Part shown: in pieces, positions 10,955 to 22,564 of the stretch
Layout of the letters: every line of letters begins with the position of its first letter
How positions within the stretch are numbered: the stretch's first letter is position 1
Assembly: GCA_036927565.1 (NCBI GenBank)
Contig: JAYESD010000012.1
Coordinates: 2,542,001 to 2,606,000, forward strand
Length of the DNA: 64,000 bases
Direction: 5' to 3'
DNA from: Tuctoria greenei
Taxonomy: Eukaryota; Streptophyta; Magnoliopsida; Poales; Poaceae
Notes under the pieces: generated by a model
Databases searched by the model: none
What the model was told of the DNA's origin: nothing
The model's input: only the letters and a program-made list of their open reading frames with translations
Program-made: the position numbers and the translations under genes

Positions 10955-11843
10955 TGAAAGTTGCCTAGAGGGGGGTGAATAGGCTAATTGACCTGAAATG
11001 ACTTAATAAAACGAGATTAGTATTCAGGGGGCGGACTAGTCCGGTCCTCCTGCAGGGAAAGCATAAAAGTTGTTTCTAACAAGTTTTAGTTCGATTCTTG
11101 TGATGCAAAGTATGTTGGGATGACTTAGTGAACCTTAACAAGTTATGGAGTAAGTATGAGACTAAGAATCACAATGAAACAAGAGTGATGAACAAATATG
11201 GTAAAGCTAACTCTAGAAGCAATGTGTGATAAGTGAAAGCAAAGTACACAAGGGACACAAGGATTTTATCCCGAGGTTCGATCCCACAAAGGAATCTACG
11301 TCCCCGTTGAGGAGTCCACGAAGGACCGGGTTCAACAACCCTTCCCTAACCAAGTTTATCACAGGGGCCTAACTTGGTTCTCCACTATTACAAAGGGTGA
11401 ATACAAGATTTGTTGGGGCTTCTCACAATTTGAGGCTCCCACCACAAATACAATCTCAAATCACAAAGAAAGACTCAAGCCACAGATCACAAAGATTCAA
11501 CAAGTGCAAGAGATCAAACCGAGAGCCTAGAGCGGTGTTCTTCCTCTTCTTCACCTCACCAAACCCTAATCCACACAAGAATTAGTTTTAGAGAGAAGGT
11601 AGGCAAGAAGAAGGCTTTTGGAGGCTCAAAGTTTGTTATGGCGGCGCTAGGGTTTCAAAGTACTCAAGGAATGGTTCAAATGAACTCAGGGGTCCTGTAT
11701 TTATAGAGGTTCCCATCCCATACTGTTGACTTCAGTAGATGGGCGGACTAGTCCGACCTTTGGGACAACTGACGTCCCTGACAACTGTCGCACTGCGCGG
11801 CAATCGTCACTCTACCCGCCAAACTTCAAATTCAAATAGTCAC
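10955..11843 (-). mobile_element. Partial SireB 5' LTR (minus)
   Basis: Matches the downstream part of the complete SireB LTR (about 60707-61635) in reverse orientation, with TATA box TATAAATA on the minus strand (11698-11705) and two CGGACTAGTCCG-type motifs left. The U3 start and main palindrome cluster are missing: similarity stops at 11843 where plus-strand SireB gag/pol begins. A U3-start fragment in the same orientation lies at 25508-25670. Confidence 0.85.
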
Positions 11844-12125
11844 TTGATTGTCTTTGTCAAGGGAAGCTCATCCCCAACTAAAATTGGGAAGAATACTTCA
11901 ACTAGCACTAACATGCCTAAATCTGAACCGCATCCTCTCTTTCATGATTTTGATGCATCTTATGTTTTAATGAGGAACAAGTATGGCAAAGTATATGCTA
12001 GATATGTTGGGCCACTCCGCAAGAGCCCCAAACCTTGTGTGTGGGTGCCCAAGTGCCTCACTACTAACGTCAAAGGACCAACTCCGCTTGGGTACCTAAA
12101 AGGAAGGCATAATCTTGTTTTGTAG
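11844..12125 (+). pseudogene. SireB gag C-terminus (plus-strand fragment)
   Basis: Encodes the Gag tail seen also at 63705-63970 (VFVKGSSS, PHPLFHDFDASYVLMRNKYG, CVWVPKCLTTNVKGP). A one-base shift near 12085 changes the last residues (WVPKRKA in the other copy). It is joined directly to the inverted LTR at 11843, so it marks a rearrangement junction. Confidence 0.8.
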
Positions 12126-14528
12126 GCGTACTCCTCCAGTGGATCCAAATGGGTGCTCGATAGTGGATGCACCAACCACATGACCGGAGAGAGAAGAATG
12201 TTCATGGAGTATGAGCAACATGATGATCCAAATGAATAGATCCTCTTTGGGGACAATAGCCGAGGGAAAATCTTTGGCTCCGATAAAATTGTCATTTCCC
12301 CCCAACATACTCTTTCTCGCGTTTTGCATATTGATTCTTTAGACTATAACCTTTTGTCCATATCACAACTATGTGACAAAGGTTATAATTGTGTTTTTAC
12401 AAATGAGGGTGTGAGCGTCCTTAGAAGAAGCAACAACTCAATCACTTTTAAGGGTGTGCTCAAGGGAAAACTTTATCTTGTGGATTTCGCCTCGGATAAA
12501 GCCCAACTTGACACATGCTTAATAGCGAAAACCAACATGGGATGGCTTTGGCATAGAAGGCTAGCCCATGTTGGGATGAGAAACTTACAAAAGCTTCTTA
12601 AGGGCGAGCACATCTATGGTTTGAAGAATGTTGTCTTTGAAATGGATAGGCCATGTAGTGCTTGCCAAGCGGGGAAGCAAGTGGGAGCTCAACACCCCTC
12701 CAAGAACATCATGACGACGAAAAGACATTTGGAACTGCTACACATGGACCATTTCGGACCAATAACCTGCATTAGCATTGGCGGTAACAAATATAGTCTT
12801 GATATTGTTGATGATTTTTCTCGTTTCACTTGGGTATTTTTCTTACATGATAAGGGTGAGACTCACGGTGTCCTCAAGAGGTTCTTAAGGAGATCTCAAA
12901 ATGAGTTCGCCTCAAGAATCAAGGCTATTAGAAGCAACAATGGCACCGAGTTCAAGAACACTCAAGTGGAAGAGTTCTTGGATGAGGAGGGCATTAAGCA
13001 TGAATTTTCAGCCCCCTACTCCCCTCAACAAAATGGGGTGGCGGAATGGAAGAATAGGACACTCATCGAGATGTCAACGACGATGCTTGATGAGTACAAG
13101 ACATTGGACCGGTTTTGGGCCAAGGTGGTTAACACCGCTTGCCACGCCATCAACCGATTGTACCTCCACCGCCTCCTCAAGAAGACCCTCTATGAGCTTC
13201 TAGTTGGTAAGAAATCCAATGTCTCTTACTTTCGTGTTTTTTGGAGCAAATTCTATATTCTCAACAAGAAGCCTAGGACTTTGAAGTTCGCTTCAAAGTC
13301 CGATGAAGGTTTCTTGCTTGGTTATTATTCAAAAACCCACGCCTACCGTGTCTTCAACAAATCCTCCAGGATTGTTGAAATAGCACGCGACGTGGTGTTT
13401 GATGAAACTAATGGCTCCCAAGTGGAGCAAGTTGATCAAAGTGTGCTAGATCAAGAAGATTCTCCACAAGAAGCTCTTAGTATGATGACACTTGGAGATA
13501 TTCGTCCACAAGAGGAACCTCAAAACTCAAGTGACCAACCACAAGAGGATGCAAGTCGTCCCCCACATAATCAAGTTGAAGATGGACAAGTGGCACCTCA
13601 ACATGATCAAGAAGACAAAATTCAAGAGGGAAGCATACATCAAGGGGGAGACCAAGAAGAAGAAGACGATGATGATGACTCAAGAGTTCAACCTCCACAT
13701 CCTCATGTGCATCAAAGTGTTCAACGGGATCACCCCGTTGACAACATCCTAGGAGACATTACAAAAGGGGTAACCACTCGTTCTCGTGTTCCTAACTTTT
13801 GTGAACATTACTCCTTTATCTCTTCTTTGGAGCCCCATAAGGTTGAAGACGCATTGAGAGACCCGGATTGGGTGGTGGCCATGCAAGAGAAACTCAACAA
13901 CTTTGAGAGGAACAAAGTTTGGGAGCTTGTCAAGCGTCTACAAGCAAATGTTGTGGGCACCAAGTGGGTGTTCCGCAACAAGCAAGAAGAGCATGGAGTG
14001 GTGACAAGGAACAAAACACGACTTGTGGCCAAGGGGTACTCACAAGTCGAAGGTTTGGATTTTGATGAAACCTTTGCTCCCGTAGCTAGGCTAGAGTCAA
14101 TTCATATATTACTTGCCTTTCCTACTCACCATGACTTTAAGCTTTACCAAATGGACGTCAAGAGTGGGTTTCTAAATGGCCCAATCAAGGAGGAAGTCTA
14201 TGTGGAGCAACCACCGGGCTTTGAAGACCAAGACTTCCCAAACCATGTCTTCAAATTGCGTAAGGCTCTCTATGGCCTCAAACAAGCTCCTAGAGCTTAG
14301 TATGAGTGCCTTAGATACTTTTTGATTCAAAATGGTTTTAAGATAGGAAAAGCTGATTATACTCTCTTTACAAAGCACTTCAATGATGATCTCTTTGTGT
14401 GCCAAATATATGTCGATGACAACATATTTGGTTCTACTAGCAAAGTGTTTTGTGATGAGTTTTCTAAGATAATGACAGAGATATTTGAGATGTCCATGAT
14501 GGGGGAGTTGAAGTTCTTTTTAGGTTTC
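12126..14528 (+). pseudogene. SireB Pol: protease, integrase and partial RT
   Basis: Copia polyprotein in one frame with two nonsense codons. Protease: WVLDSGCTNHMTG (catalytic DSG). TAG at 12237-12239. GAG-pre-integrase zinc site: WHRRLAHVGM and CSACQAGK. Integrase core: MDHFGP; SNNGTEF, where the family has SDNG, so the second catalytic Asp is Asn; and NGVAEWKNR. An acidic Gln/Glu/Asp linker (about 13430-13740) separates integrase from RT. RT: LVAKGYSQVEGLDF, QMDVKSGFLNG, YVDDNIFGS. TAG at 14298-14300 replaces the Trp of APRAW. The frame is cut at FFLGF by the GyB1 LTR at 14529 and does not resume beyond it. Confidence 0.92.
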
Positions 14529-15391
14529 TGTTGGTGGTTTTGATCCGGAAGATCTCCCGACACTACTAAAGTGTTTGCGGAGTTTGAGGTTCGGTGTGGG
14601 CGCGCAAATATTCAAGAAGGTGAAATGTAAAATGACACAGGAGACACAAAGATTTACGTGGTTCGGGCCGCCTGAGCGTAATACTCTACTCCACGGGGTG
14701 TGTTGGTGTTGTATTGGATGTATGAGCTCAACGTGAGTTGAGAGCGCGTGTGAGCCGATCAGACTAGATATGTCCCCTATGTATCATCGGCCTGTCCTTT
14801 TATAGTACAAGGGTAGGCCGTTACAAGTTGGCCTGGCCCGACACGTGGCCCCAGCGGTTACTAATATTGATACACATTTGATGCTCTTAATTACCCTTAA
14901 TGACCGAGTTACGGGCTTTGACATCGCCGTTAATGGTAATAAAGGTCGTCCCATCGTGTGTCATTAACATAGTATTAATGACACTTAATCGGGTCTTGAA
15001 GTCCTTGATTCCCCTTTGAAGATCCGGATCCGTTGTGGATTCTACCGGAGGTTTGAGGCTGAAGATCCGACGGTTGGACATGTGGCAGCTCTGGAGCATA
15101 CTGTGGGGAACAGATAGGTCCGGTGACACCAGACACGTGTCAGTTCTGGAGCTTCCCTCGGTCTGGGGTTAGGTCCGGGGTGCCGTTATGGTACATAGCC
15201 CGGAGCTTCCCCCTTGTGGGCGGTAGCTCCGGTTTGATGGTACATGTGGCGACCCTGGGACTAACCATGTTGGGGAAGCGGGTCCGGTTATGTCTGACAT
15301 GCGGGCCTCCGAAGGTCTTCAAATCAAGTAGATGACATTTCCTTGAGATCTTTGCAATCTCAAGGGGTATACGATACTCAGGGTACCGACA
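14529..15391 (-). mobile_element. GyB1 3' LTR
   Basis: 863 bp; minus strand starts TGTCGGTACCCTGAG and ends ACCACCAACA. TATA box on the minus strand at 14797-14804. U3 contains CACGTG-type words (about 15134-15140) and CCGGAGCT words. Inserted in the SireB RT frame after 14524-14528 (GTTTC). A polypurine tract (15392-15412, complement) adjoins it. Confidence 0.9.
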
Positions 15392-15928
15392 GTGGACCCC
15401 TGGGCCCACCTCTGGGGATGACCCCTTGGGTGAAGTCATTCTGCCGGAGGTGGGTCCATCCTTCGACTTTTGAGCCGAGTCTTCAAAGGTCTTTAGATGT
15501 GCCGTTGGCGATAGTTTTGGAGTTAAATCCTCGCCGCATGGCCTATCCCGGGTGCGGCAAATGAGATCTTTGGCGTGCGGATCTCACGCAATTGAAGGTC
15601 GCCGGTTCCCGATACGAAAATTGTATCGGTTCCGCGCGCCTTGTTAGGCCGCCGCCTTCGGGCTTCCCGCCTTTCATGATGACAACCGTTCGCCTGGGTA
15701 AGAACCTCGACTCGATTGTCGAGGTGGTCCCGGGCCCTCCTGTCATCAGGAGGGTGAAATTTTTGAATAGTATCTTCGGCTTCCCTGCGGTTTCCATCCA
15801 AGCATTGCGGGGGCTTACTTAAGAAGGAAAGCGCGCACTGTCTGGGGTTCTTTACGCCTCTCATCTCAACTTGCGTTCGAGCCCCCATACTTTTGCTTGC
15901 TTTTCCTCCCTTGCCTCGCTGTGCTGCG
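15392..15928 (+). other. Upstream region of the GyB1 antisense gene
   Basis: About 540 bp between the LTR and the antisense start codon. It holds the element's polypurine tract and must contain the antisense promoter if one exists. No convincing TATA box or repeated motif was found. Confidence 0.4.
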
Positions 15929-17319
15929 ATGGAGTTGGGTCTCCGCAACAGCCGCTTGAAGACCGAAAGTGACCTGAAGAAGGTCCGGGCCCTCATGGGG
16001 TGGTCCCCGGACTTCTTCAACCACCTGGTCTGTGCCGGGGGAGAGCTCTCATTCGAGAAGGAGCACGCCAGCGAGATGGTGTACTCTTCTGCGTACGCCA
16101 TGGTGGGGCTGATCCCACCTTTTTCCTCCTTTTTCTTGATGCTGCTAGACTTCTATGGTCTGCAGCTGTATCACCTTGGCCCCCACTCCATTCTTCTAGT
16201 GTCTGTCTTCGTCCACTTCTGTGAAATGTGGGTGGGCATCCCCCCTTGCATTGAGCTTTTCCGGACCTTCTTCACTGTCCATACCACCGGAAGGGGTGAT
16301 GAGTTCCTTGGCTTCTACTACTTTGTGAAGCGCAAGAAGTGCCAATTCAAGTACCTCCAGTCGATTCCCTCTGGAAAGTGGGATGATTGGAAGAAAGATT
16401 GGATAGTCATCTGGGTGGAGGAGCACGAGAAGCTGGAGCTGCCCGAAGGCCTCCCCAACATCGACACTGCAGTCTGGAGTGAAGCTCCGGTGCTGTCGGA
16501 TGCCTTCAACCCTGCTCTGACCAGGATCCGCCACTGTGTGGAGGGAGGATTAACTCCTCAGGCGATATTTTGTAATTTCCTGGTCAAGAGGTGGGCACCA
16601 CTGAAGAGGAGAGAAAAACTCACTTGGGGCCTCAACAGTGTGATGGACGACGACCGGGTCGAGACCGGGCTGAAGTCCAACATGGAGGGGGCGACCTTGG
16701 AATTTCATCTCAAGAAGTTCCAGCACGACATCGACGTCACGGGTGATGACTTGACCCCGCCGCCAGCTTTCCTCCCTCTGAATGTGGAAGTATAGTTCTG
16801 TAGGGAGATCCGGCGGACGATGCCGATGCTTGATGACCTCGGTGTCATTGAGAGACGATCGACTTCCAGGGTGGTGATCCCTGGGGCTTCTGAGGGTGGC
16901 TCCACCCCTGCCCCGAAGCCAAGGACTGAAGTCGTCGGCAAGGGCAAGGAGCCGGTGGCCGAACCCTCGAGCCGGAAGAGGAAGCTGAAGCATGCCGACG
17001 GAAGGTCCGTTAGGCCTGCATCCTCTGCAACAGCTCCTTCTCCCCGGAGGGGGAGGTCTTCTACAATTGCGGCGATTGCATGTGCAGCAGTGTCTTCCCG
17101 GGGTGCTAGCCCCGGGCATGTGACTCCAGGACCGGGGCCAGCTGAGGCCTCTGGGTCCGGAGGTCCTTCCGATCGAGGGGGGCCTCGACTAAGGAAATGC
17201 CCGCGCCTGCAACAATTTCCGGGGGACCTTCCAGAGCCACCACGCCGGCGGCGACCATGGTCAGTCCAGAACGCCCGAGAAAGAGATTCCGTACAAGCTG
17301 GTGCGGAAGCCTTCCGAGG
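15929..17319 (+). pseudogene. GyB1 antisense gene, exon 1 (Transposase_28-like domain)
   Basis: Runs opposite to gag-pol. From ATG at 15929, residues 1-288 resemble the putative gypsy-type transposon domain Transposase_28: MGWSPDFFNHLV, VGIPPCIELFRTFF, KWDDWKKDWIV, ELPEGLPNI, FNPALTRIRHCVE, RREKLTWGLNSVMDDDR. TAG at 16793-16795 interrupts the frame, which continues as REIRRTMPMLDDLG, a basic nuclear-signal-like SSRKRKLKHADGRSVRP and a Ser/Pro/Gly-rich part to a splice-donor-like GAG/GTAATT at 17319/17320. The same TAG occurs in GyB2. Function is unknown; the domain name does not prove transposase activity. Confidence 0.75.
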
Positions 17320-17395
17320 TAATTTTTAATCTTTACCTCAGACAGTTGTTTTGTTGTAGTAACTATTTTTTAAGTTTCTTCATCCATCATCTGCA

Positions 17396-19494
17396 ACGTC
17401 CCCAAGAAAAGGAGTGAGGCTCTGCCCTCAGCCACAGCAGCTGAAGCTGTGAGGGCGGAGGCTTCTGCTCCTGTCCCAGTGCCACCCCAAGTGGTGGCTG
17501 AAGCTGCGGCAGCCCCGGCGCCAGCTGTCGTGGTCATGGATCTCGACTCATCCCCCAAGACTCCCGTGGTAGCGCCGGACCACGGGAGAGAAGATGCGCC
17601 AGCGGCACCTGCCCCGGAGGTTGAAGCCCCGGGTCTTGATGCTGAGATGTTGGAAGCTCCGGCCACTGAGCCGGAGGAAGCAGTGATTCCGGCCCCAGAG
17701 CTGGAAATTGTCGAAGCCCCGGCGGTTGAGCCGGAGGTTATTGGAGTCCCGGCAAGCGAGCCAGATGTTGAAGGAGTCCTGGCGGTTGAGCCGGCAACCT
17801 TCGAAGCTCCGGCCTCGGAGCCGGTTGCTACTGAAGCTCCGGCTGCAGAGCCGGTTGCAGTTGAAGACCTTCCGACGCCTGAGCCGGTTGAGGTTGAAGC
17901 TCCGGCCTCAGGGCCGGTTGTTGTTGACCTTCCAGCGCCCGAGCCGGTCGTTACGGAGGCATCAGCACTCGAACCTGTGATGGTCGAGGCGCCAACACCC
18001 AAGCCACCAGCAGAGGAGGAGCCCAGGCCGGAGCCGGAAGTAGCCCCTGCTCCAGAAGTGATGACGGCGGAGGTGCCTGCTGCTGAGCCAGTGTGCCCTG
18101 ATGAAGTCGCTAGCCCCCTGCCCGAGGGGGCAAATGAAGACCTGGTGGCAGGGCCTTCGGAACCACTTCAGGAGGTCGGAACTTATTTTGCGGGGCCCTC
18201 CTCAGTAGCGACTGAGGCTATCCCAGAGGACGGCCCTAACACCGTGGAGGCTCAGGGGACCACTCTTGTGGAGTGGGACCCAATTTTTGTAAACGAGAAC
18301 CCGCTGGAACCAGCGGAGGAGACCCCAGCAGGTCCGGACCCTATTCCCCTGTCGTTGTCCATTGACAACGCTTGCTCCAGTCTGCGTCAAGTCCAGCTGG
18401 CGTTCTACCACGACAGCAAGGCTCTTGAAGAGGAGCGCCAAACCCTTAGGCGGTGGCGTAATCGGCTCTACTTCGAGACCAAGCTGGTGCAGTCGAGGCT
18501 GACAGACGACAAGGAGTGGATCAAACAGGAGAAGGTCCGCCTGGAATACTGGGGCAAATTATTGGATGATAGGGAGAGCTTGACTCGTGCCCTCGACATT
18601 CAATCCTGGGCCATTTATGAGCAGGCCAAGGAAACTAATAGTGCGGCTGATGATCGCCAAGGAAGGCTTGAAGCCATTAACACTACCCTCATCAAGTGCT
18701 GGGAGGCACTTGAGGAGAGGGAGAAGAAGCTCGAAGACAAAGAGCAAAAACTCCTAGAGCCGCAGGATGATGTCTTGAGGAGGGAGGAGGAGCTCGCCGA
18801 AAAGGTGGCTCTGGTTGACAAGGGCCTCGAGGAACACACCAAAAAGTTGGAGGAGCGTTGCATTGAGGAGGAGGAGAAGGCCTGGGTGCGAGGGCAAGAA
18901 CTCTACTAGCAAGAGTGTGCCATCGCTGCTAGGGAGAAGAAAGTTAGGGGCCGGGAGAAGGACCTGGTCGACCACCGGAACAAGATCCACCTCCGGGAGG
19001 AGGAGCTCGGAAAACTCGTGAAGCAGGTTGCTGAAAAGATTTAGCAAAATGCCAAAGAGGTTGAGCGCCTTGCTCGTGAGAATTCTGAACTGGCGGCGAC
19101 CAAAAGATCCTTGGAGGAACTCAAGGGCTTGAGGACTGCGGACTCCCTACAGGTTTGGGAGTTCCTGAGCAAAGTCAACGACGCGATGACACCAATGGGC
19201 TTCAGTCCCATGCGTCTGGATGATCCGGAGCCAGAGCCGGACCTGGCGTTGCAAGCGTTGAGCTCGGCGGGTGGCAAACTCTCCAAGGTGGGTGATGTCA
19301 TCGCGGACCAGTTGGAGGTTGAGGGGTAGTCCCTGGCGAAGAATGTCGCAAAGTATGTGCTGACGTGCTACACCAGCCAGGATTCCCAATTTCCTCTGGA
19401 CCTGGTGCTTGAAGGTCCCGTCGAAGGAGAAGGTGAAGCCACCCGAGCCAACGTGTTGGAGGTTGCTCAGAAGGTCGCCCAGTTCTTCCATAGG
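17396..19494 (+). pseudogene. GyB1 antisense gene, exon 2 (repeat region and coiled coil)
   Basis: Continues the antisense protein. About 17600-18060 encodes degenerate repeats of roughly 11 residues of the type EAPAxEPEVV; then VEWDPIFVNENP and a long Glu/Lys/Arg-rich predicted coiled coil (about 18355-19100), ending DVIADQLEVEG and QKVAQFFHR. In-frame TAG codons occur at 18907-18909, about 19042-19044 and 19327-19329; at the first two GyB2 reads sense. The splice acceptor expected from GyB2 is AA, not AG, here (about 17394-17395). Copy b stops two codons after FFHR, so the natural end is placed here. Confidence 0.7.
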
Positions 19495-20817
19495 GTCTCG
19501 AACCATCTCTGTAGCTCCCACTTGTATTCTCTCTTTTTCTTCTCCAATTTTGTAATCCCTTGTCTCCAGATGAATGAAATCCACAATTGGTTAATGAATT
19601 TCATTTTTTGTCTTCAACACTTCTGTCTTCACTTGGCCCCCTGGTAGATGTACACAATTTGATTGTGAACATGTACCAAGAGGATATTGTATTTTGTTGA
19701 AGACTCGTTTGCTTCGAACTTGTAGAGTGTAGGTCCGAAGTCTTCGATAGTGAAGGCCCCCTGAGGTTGTCGGAGCTCAGAAGCTCCGACATTGACTACC
19801 GTCAGAGCTTAGTAGCTCTGGCAATAATCTCTATCAATGCGTAGAGCATCGATAGTTAGCCCTCTGCGGTGTCGGAGCTTAGTAGCTCCGGCAGTGACCT
19901 TTGCCAACGCGTAGCTTGTCGGCAGCATACTCCGCTTGTGGGGTCTTCTCACCATCTTTTATTCTGCGTCGACGGCTAGCCCCCCTAGCTTTGCCGGAGC
20001 TTGGTTGCTCCGGTAATGCTCGTTTTAAATGTTTAACATCGATCACAAGCCACCTAGGTGGGAGTCGGAGCTTTGTTAGCTCCGGCTTTTCTCCATCAAC
20101 GTGGATTCTTTATTTTTCCTGCACACTGAAGCCAAGAAAAATAGTAAAATTTGCTCCTTGCCTATAACTTCGTCGCGGCTTACGATTCCTAAGAAAGTTT
20201 TAGGTCAAACACAATTCTGAATACAACCGAATGCGTTTCCTTCTTTCTTTCAGATTCAATTGTACTTGGACCCGCCTTACTTCGGCCTGCCGGGGTGTAG
20301 GTAGAGTGGGTGCTTAGGGTGCTTGACCAGGCTAATTCTATAGCACACTCCGGCCTTAGATTGGCTTGGCGGCATTCAGGCGAGTGGGTCATGAACAATG
20401 TTTGAATCCAAAAGAATTGACAATACAGCTCGAATTGTACATGAACTGGTCGAACTAAAATTTCTTAAGAATTGAACAACTTTGTTATAGACAAGAAAGA
20501 AAAATAAAAAAGGTTGAGCCTGTACAAAATAAATGCACGTGGAGTCTGTTTCACATGAAGATGTCTTTCATTATAGGTCCGGGGTACAGGGGAAACGAGT
20601 ACACTCTTAGGGTACAAAACCAGGCTAAGCGTGTTTCATTTCTCGTTTGACCCAGGGTAGCTAGCCACACTTTTAGTTCTGAGATTGTGACAAGTGTTGC
20701 ATGAACTTTGCGTACCTTCTGGGAAAGGTCCGGCTATTCTCCCGGATGAACTACCCGACTCTGTACAATGACTCTATAACATACACCTCAAGTTACTACA
20801 GACTCACCTCCGTGATA
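19495..20817 (+). other. GyB1 spacer between antisense gene and pol ends
   Basis: Non-coding. Contains a probable poly(A) region for the antisense gene (TTTTGTAAT at about 19549 and TTAATGAAT at about 19590, matched in GyB2), several CGGAGCTTnGTAGCTCCGG-like words (about 19770-20090), and two copies of the motif CTTAGGGT(n)ACCAGGCTAA at 20313-20335 and 20606-20630. Pol of the opposite strand also ends here, so the two genes converge. Confidence 0.55.
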
Positions 20818-21265
20818 TTAAGTGTAAAACTTACGGAGTTGCTCAATACTCCAAGGATTTGGGAGAGGTGTCCCATCCTCGGTAGCCAAGCGAACGCTTC
20901 CGGGATGGGATACTTTAATCACTCGGAAGGGTCCCTCCCAGCTGGGGGAGAGTTTGTTTAACCCTTCTCTGGATTGTATTCTCCGTAGCACCAGATCGCC
21001 TTCCTCGAGCTGTCGGATGTGTACATGTCGCTTACGATAGCGCCGAAGGGCTTGGCGGTATCGGGCATTCCGAACAGCTGCTTGGCACCTTCCCTCCTCT
21101 AGGAGGTCTAGGTCTTCACACCGGAGCTGGTCTTGCATGGCTTTGTCGAAGGTACAGACCCGGAGTGACCCCAAGGTGATTTCCGGAGGAAGGATTGCTT
21201 CAGCTCCGTATACCAGGAAGAAGGGTGTCTCTCCAGTTGACCGGTCTGGATTTGTCCTGTTGGCC
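20818..21265 (-). pseudogene. GyB1 integrase C-terminus fragment
   Basis: Minus strand encodes LWANRT, RSTGETPFFLVYGAEAILPPEI and LSPSWEGPFRV, the C-terminal part of a Gypsy integrase, ending IEQLRKFYT. It matches residues of the fuller GyB2 integrase (46792-47499). Upstream of LWANRT the sequence switches abruptly to the protease region, so the core domain is lost. Confidence 0.88.
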
Positions 21266-22562
21266 CATAGAGGAGCCGGTTTGGACGACTTTGACGGGAA
21301 TGTCGGTGTCGCCGCTTGGCTGCACACAAGGTGCAGAAGTCGAGCCTCGTTGACGAATGCTCGGGGGTTTTGGAGTTTGCTCCTGCCTGAAGTCCTCCTC
21401 TTGCGCCGTAGTAAGCGCATGAAGTTCTTCCAGGGCGGTTACTCCGACAGTGCGATCTCCGCGGATCCGGAGAATGCCTACTAGTGTTGGCATCTTTAAC
21501 ACCAGGTAGCCATAATGAGCACCTACCATGAATTTGTACAAGGCAGGCCTACCCAAGATGGCGTTGAAAGGTAAGTTGATCTGAGCAACATCAAAGACCA
21601 ACTTCTCAGTGCGATACTTCTCCCGGGTCCCGAAGGTAACGGGGAGAGTAATAGCACCGAGTGGGGTAATGGCTCCCGGACCTACTCCGGAGAAAGGTCG
21701 GGAGGGGTGAAGATCCGAAGGTCGAAGCTGAAGCTTGGTAAAAGCTTCGAAGCTTATGAGGTTTAGCCCCGAACCTCCGTCTACCATAACATGGTGGAGC
21801 TGAATGTTATTGATGGTAGGAGATACCATCAAAGGTAACTGGCCTGCTCCAGCCATGCTTCGAGGGCAGTCCGAAGCATCAAAAGTGATGGATGTGTCCA
21901 TCCACTTCCTATGAGGCTCCACCCTGGCTATAGGAGCTACAGCGGCCATGTCCCAATGCATTGTCTTGAGGACGCGGCGGGAGGTGATGTCCCATGATCC
22001 ACCAAAAATGGTGTTCATGGTCTTCCGATGCTCGTTGTCAGAGATGTCAGAATCATCGTCGACGGAGGTGTAGACAGCCTTCAGGACCTTTTTAGGATCC
22101 TGAAAACCTAACTCCTCTTCAGTCGGAGCTTCGTCAACTTTTTGTTTTCCTTCCCTCCGTCGGAAAGGAACTTCTTCCCAGCGCTTGTTGTAGCGCTCGA
22201 CAAGGTTTTGGACCTCCCGGCAGTCTTCCAAACTATGGTTGTCTGTCTTATGAATTTGACACCACACCTTGGGTTTGCCACCGTCTTCAGAAGACGGTCG
22301 AGGTCGCTTCTCGGGGTGTGGCCCCCGACCACCCGGAGCTGCAGCAGCTGCAGCATTAGATGTGTCGGCCGACGACTTCTTCTTGCCGTTGGTCTTTTTC
22401 TTCTTTTTGCCACTCCCGGAGATAGTGGATTCACCTTTGGAGGATTTCTTGTGATCCTCCAGAGGTGGTTTGGAGTGCATTTCACGGCCCTCCGTAGCTC
22501 TGGCACATTTATCGGCCAAGCTGAAGAGTTCCGTGACACTGGTGATCTCCTTGATCGCCAGT
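21266..22562 (-). pseudogene. GyB1 gag C-terminus and protease
   Basis: One open frame on the minus strand. Order: MHSKPPLEDHKKSSKG linker; Lys-rich segment; zinc knuckle CQIHKTDNHSLEDC (Cx2Hx4Hx4C, a variant of CCHC); DDDSDISD acidic patch; and a retropepsin-like domain with MVDGGSGLNLISFE around the active site and LPFNAILGRPALYK as the flap/second motif. Fused downstream to integrase sequence by the deletion at about 21265. It would give Gag-protease without polymerase. Confidence 0.85.
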
Positions 22563-22564
22563 TT

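Noticed and set aside
12324..14300. Independent gene starting at 12324
   Set aside because: The frame is continuous with the protease upstream at 12126 apart from one TAG, so it is the middle of SireB Pol.
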